7,626 nucleotides of DNA from positions 1-7,626 of the forward strand of contig CALYRP010000041.1 in the NCBI GenBank assembly GCA_945483255.1, given 5' to 3'. A model generated the notes under the pieces. It was not told where the DNA came from and made no database searches. It saw nothing but the letters and a program-made list of their open reading frames with translations. The position numbers were made by a program, and so were the translations under genes. Source of the DNA: an uncultured Pseudomonadota bacterium (GTDB lineage Bacteria > Pseudomonadota > Alphaproteobacteria > Rs-D84). Shown piece by piece: positions 6,275-7,626 of the stretch (within the stretch, counting starts at the first letter, position 1; each line of letters opens with the position of its first letter).

Positions 6275-7525
6275 TTATTTTGTATATATAATAAATTCAT
6301 AATTCCAATTTCTTGTATTTGCATGCCAAGATACAGATGTCATATAAACACCTTGGAAATCTTTAAAGGCATACATGATTTCACTTGGAATTAATTTTGA
6401 AGAAAACGCAATTTCAACAACATTTATATTTTCTGTTTTTTCATTATTTAAAACAGTATCTGTTACTGCGTTGATATCTGCGCGTATGTTTATCTGTTGA
6501 AATACCGTTGCAATATCACGCGCCACAGTCAAAGAATCGCGTTCATCCATTGAAGAAAAGGTTTTTAATTCTGGCAATTTTACACGAACGATAATTTCAT
6601 CTTCGGAAACCTGTTGCACAATTGCACCTGGCATTAATTCGCCACCTATTTCATAAAAATCATTTAGTGTTCCAAAATCACGCGAAAATGTCGCAGACAC
6701 ATATTCACCATCGCACCGTGCCAATGTTTGATTCCATCCGGTAATAGGTTGCATAACAAACGCTATCGCCTGATAACACAAATCTGCCCTTTTGTTCATA
6801 TCAGGCAATTTATCATACGGATATTCAAAAGATTGTTGTGCAATTTCTTGGGCAATTTTTTTATCCAATATTTCTTGTTTTTTTAATTCAATTTGTCGTC
6901 TGTATTCATTTGCCAATTCCGTATTTAAATTAGCCCCTGTATCCGAAGGTGTTTGTATTGGATTATTCAGAACATAAAAACAAAATAATATAAACAAAAA
7001 TGTAAAAATCACAGACGGTAAAACTGTTTTAACAAAACCGATTGGACGCAAAGGCGCAACATTATCCTTTTTTATCAAATCATATATGTTTTTTTCTTGG
7101 GATTTAGGTATTCCCCACGAAGTCGGCGCAATCAAAATTCCCCAATCTGGCATTGATAACAATTCGGTATATAATTTGCGCGATTTTACTTCGTCTTCGA
7201 TTAAGATATCGCGAATAATTATACCGTTTCTAACTGCAATTAAATAAAAATATTGTCCCACATTAAAGGCCGCCAGGAACGAAACAAATTCAGACAAAGA
7301 ATCAACAATATGCGCCGCTGCACTGTTCATACCGACACGTGCACCTTCGCTGGAAATACCCAAACCAACCATTGATTTGTATTCTGTAAAAAGATTATAT
7401 TTTTTACCTGCTTTTTTTGCCAATTGATGCGCGTAATTACGTGGTGTATTACCAACACCCATGGGTTGCCAAAACAACCCTGTTGCAAACTTTTTACGAT
7501 GAACAGTTATAAATTGCTTAATCAA
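6275..7525 (-). CDS. pilO2: type IVb pilus accessory protein PilO2-like
   Basis: A protein of about 416 residues, counted from the TTG at 7523-7525. Residues 1-165 are cytoplasmic, opening 'FITVHRKKFATGLFWQPMG' as in the pilin accessory protein PilO family of R64-type pili. One membrane helix lies at about 167-187. The rest (188-416) is periplasmic: a Lys/Glu-rich helix at 205-232, then alpha-beta domains. Cys250 and Cys271 flank a P-x-x-GW motif in the pattern C...P..GW...C; this looks like a conserved disulfide. The protein probably links the cytoplasmic ATPase to the periplasmic parts of the machine. The frame is open to a TTG at 7553-7555, but that codon lies upstream of a perfect -10 box (7544-7549), so it would not be transcribed from that promoter. 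TTG at 7523-7525 follows a GAGAG stretch. The exact start remains uncertain. First gene of the operon. Confidence 0.85.
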   Translation of the reverse strand: MIKQFITVHRKKFATGLFWQPMGVGNTPRNYAHQLAKKAGKKYNLFTEYKSMVGLGISSEGARVGMNSAAAHIVDSLSEFVSFLAAFNVGQYFYLIAVRNGIIIRDILIEDEVKSRKLYTELLSMPDWGILIAPTSWGIPKSQEKNIYDLIKKDNVAPLRPIGFVKTVLPSVIFTFLFILFCFYVLNNPIQTPSDTGANLNTELANEYRRQIELKKQEILDKKIAQEIAQQSFEYPYDKLPDMNKRADLCYQAIAFVMQPITGWNQTLARCDGEYVSATFSRDFGTLNDFYEIGGELMPGAIVQQVSEDEIIVRVKLPELKTFSSMDERDSLTVARDIATVFQQINIRADINAVTDTVLNNEKTENINVVEIAFSSKLIPSEIMYAFKDFQGVYMTSVSWHANTRNWNYEFIIYTK

Positions 7526-7543
7526 TTCTCTCTCTTTGGGTTT

Positions 7544-7552
7544 ATTATAACA
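7544..7552 (-). promoter_or_regulatory. predicted extended -10 promoter of the pil operon
   Basis: Reading leftward, TGTTATAAT: a perfect TATAAT (7544-7549) with TG one base upstream. The expected -35 position holds only a T-rich stretch with no good TTGACA match, which extended -10 promoters can tolerate. Transcription would start near 7537, giving a leader of only about 12 bases to the TTG at 7525. It lies directly downstream of a terminator, as expected for an independent operon. Confidence 0.6.
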
Positions 7553-7555
7553 CAA

Positions 7556-7626
7556 ACAGATAAAAAAAATAAAGCCGAAATTTGTATTAAAAAAGTCGTA
7601 TTTCTACGACTTTTTATTATTTATTA
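7556..7626. other. intergenic tail, no gene seen
   Basis: Seventy-one AT-rich bases at the right edge. Apart from the hairpin terminator I see no coding sequence, RNA gene or repeat here. Confidence 0.7.
7589..7616. terminator. intrinsic terminator upstream of the pil operon
   Basis: GTCGTA (7595-7600), four-base loop, TACGAC (7605-7610), with A6 on the left and T5 on the right. Read on the minus strand the loop is GAAA, a stabilising GNRA tetraloop, followed by T6. This favours a role in ending a minus-strand transcript coming from the right of the window. It would also work on the plus strand. It separates the pil genes from that neighbour. Confidence 0.8.

Noticed and set aside
2886..7525. 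Reading the cluster as a type II secretion system
   Set aside because: The ATPase and platform families are shared, but the PilO2-type protein with C-P..GW-C pattern and the pilO-P-Q-R order fit R64-type pili better; no other Gsp components are seen.
7526..7555. Ten-residue N-terminal extension of PilO2 from TTG at 7555
   Set aside because: It contains the likely -10 box and lies upstream of the expected transcript start.
1..7626. CRISPR array, tRNA or rRNA genes
   Set aside because: No regularly spaced repeats, cloverleaf-like sequence or rRNA-like stretch was seen; nearly all the window is coding.

Overview
The window looks like part of the chromosome of an AT-rich (by eye under 40% G+C) proteobacterium, most likely an alphaproteobacterium. 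The main reason is a GyrB of the long Gram-negative type, with the insert after the TOPRIM motif just beginning at the window edge and alphaproteobacterium-like wording around the TOPRIM region. TGA is used as a stop (end of the 106-residue gene at 2293-2295), so the code is the standard bacterial one. Lineage is an inference; no rRNA or tRNA is present to anchor it.

Layout, left to right. (1) Positions 1-1890, minus strand: gyrB, 630 codons from its start, running off the left edge. (2) Positions 1891-1974: a short divergent intergenic region with back-to-back promoters for gyrB and for a plus-strand operon. (3) Positions 1975-2861, plus strand: a two-gene operon with a 4-base ATGA overlap. 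It encodes a small putative winged-helix protein and a diverged RusA-like nuclease. (4) Positions 2862-2887: a hairpin with T-tracts on both sides, acting as a shared terminator for two convergent operons. (5) Positions 2886-7525, minus strand: four tightly packed genes in the order pilO2-pilP-pilQ-pilR. (6) Positions 7526-7626: an extended -10 promoter for the pil operon, then another bidirectional-looking hairpin terminator that insulates it from whatever lies to the right.

The pil genes encode the inner-membrane and cytoplasmic core of a type IVb (plasmid R64 thin-pilus-like) assembly machine: an accessory membrane protein (PilO2), an exported coiled-coil protein with a small C-terminal domain (PilP), the hexameric assembly ATPase (PilQ in R64 naming, GspE/PilB family), and the polytopic platform protein (PilR, GspF/PilC family). 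Gene order matches R64 pilO-P-Q-R, but the secretin (pilN), prepilin (pilS), transglycosylase (pilT) and prepilin peptidase (pilU) genes that flank this block in R64 are absent. The block is bounded by its own promoter and terminators, so it appears to be a stand-alone four-gene core whose outer-membrane and fibre parts must be encoded elsewhere, or which powers something reduced.

The most unexplained part is the small operon beside gyrB. A RusA-like protein, a family best known from prophages, sits there with a small partner and no phage genes in view. No CRISPR array, insertion sequence, tRNA, rRNA or attachment site was seen. There is no gene-free stretch longer than about 100 bases.
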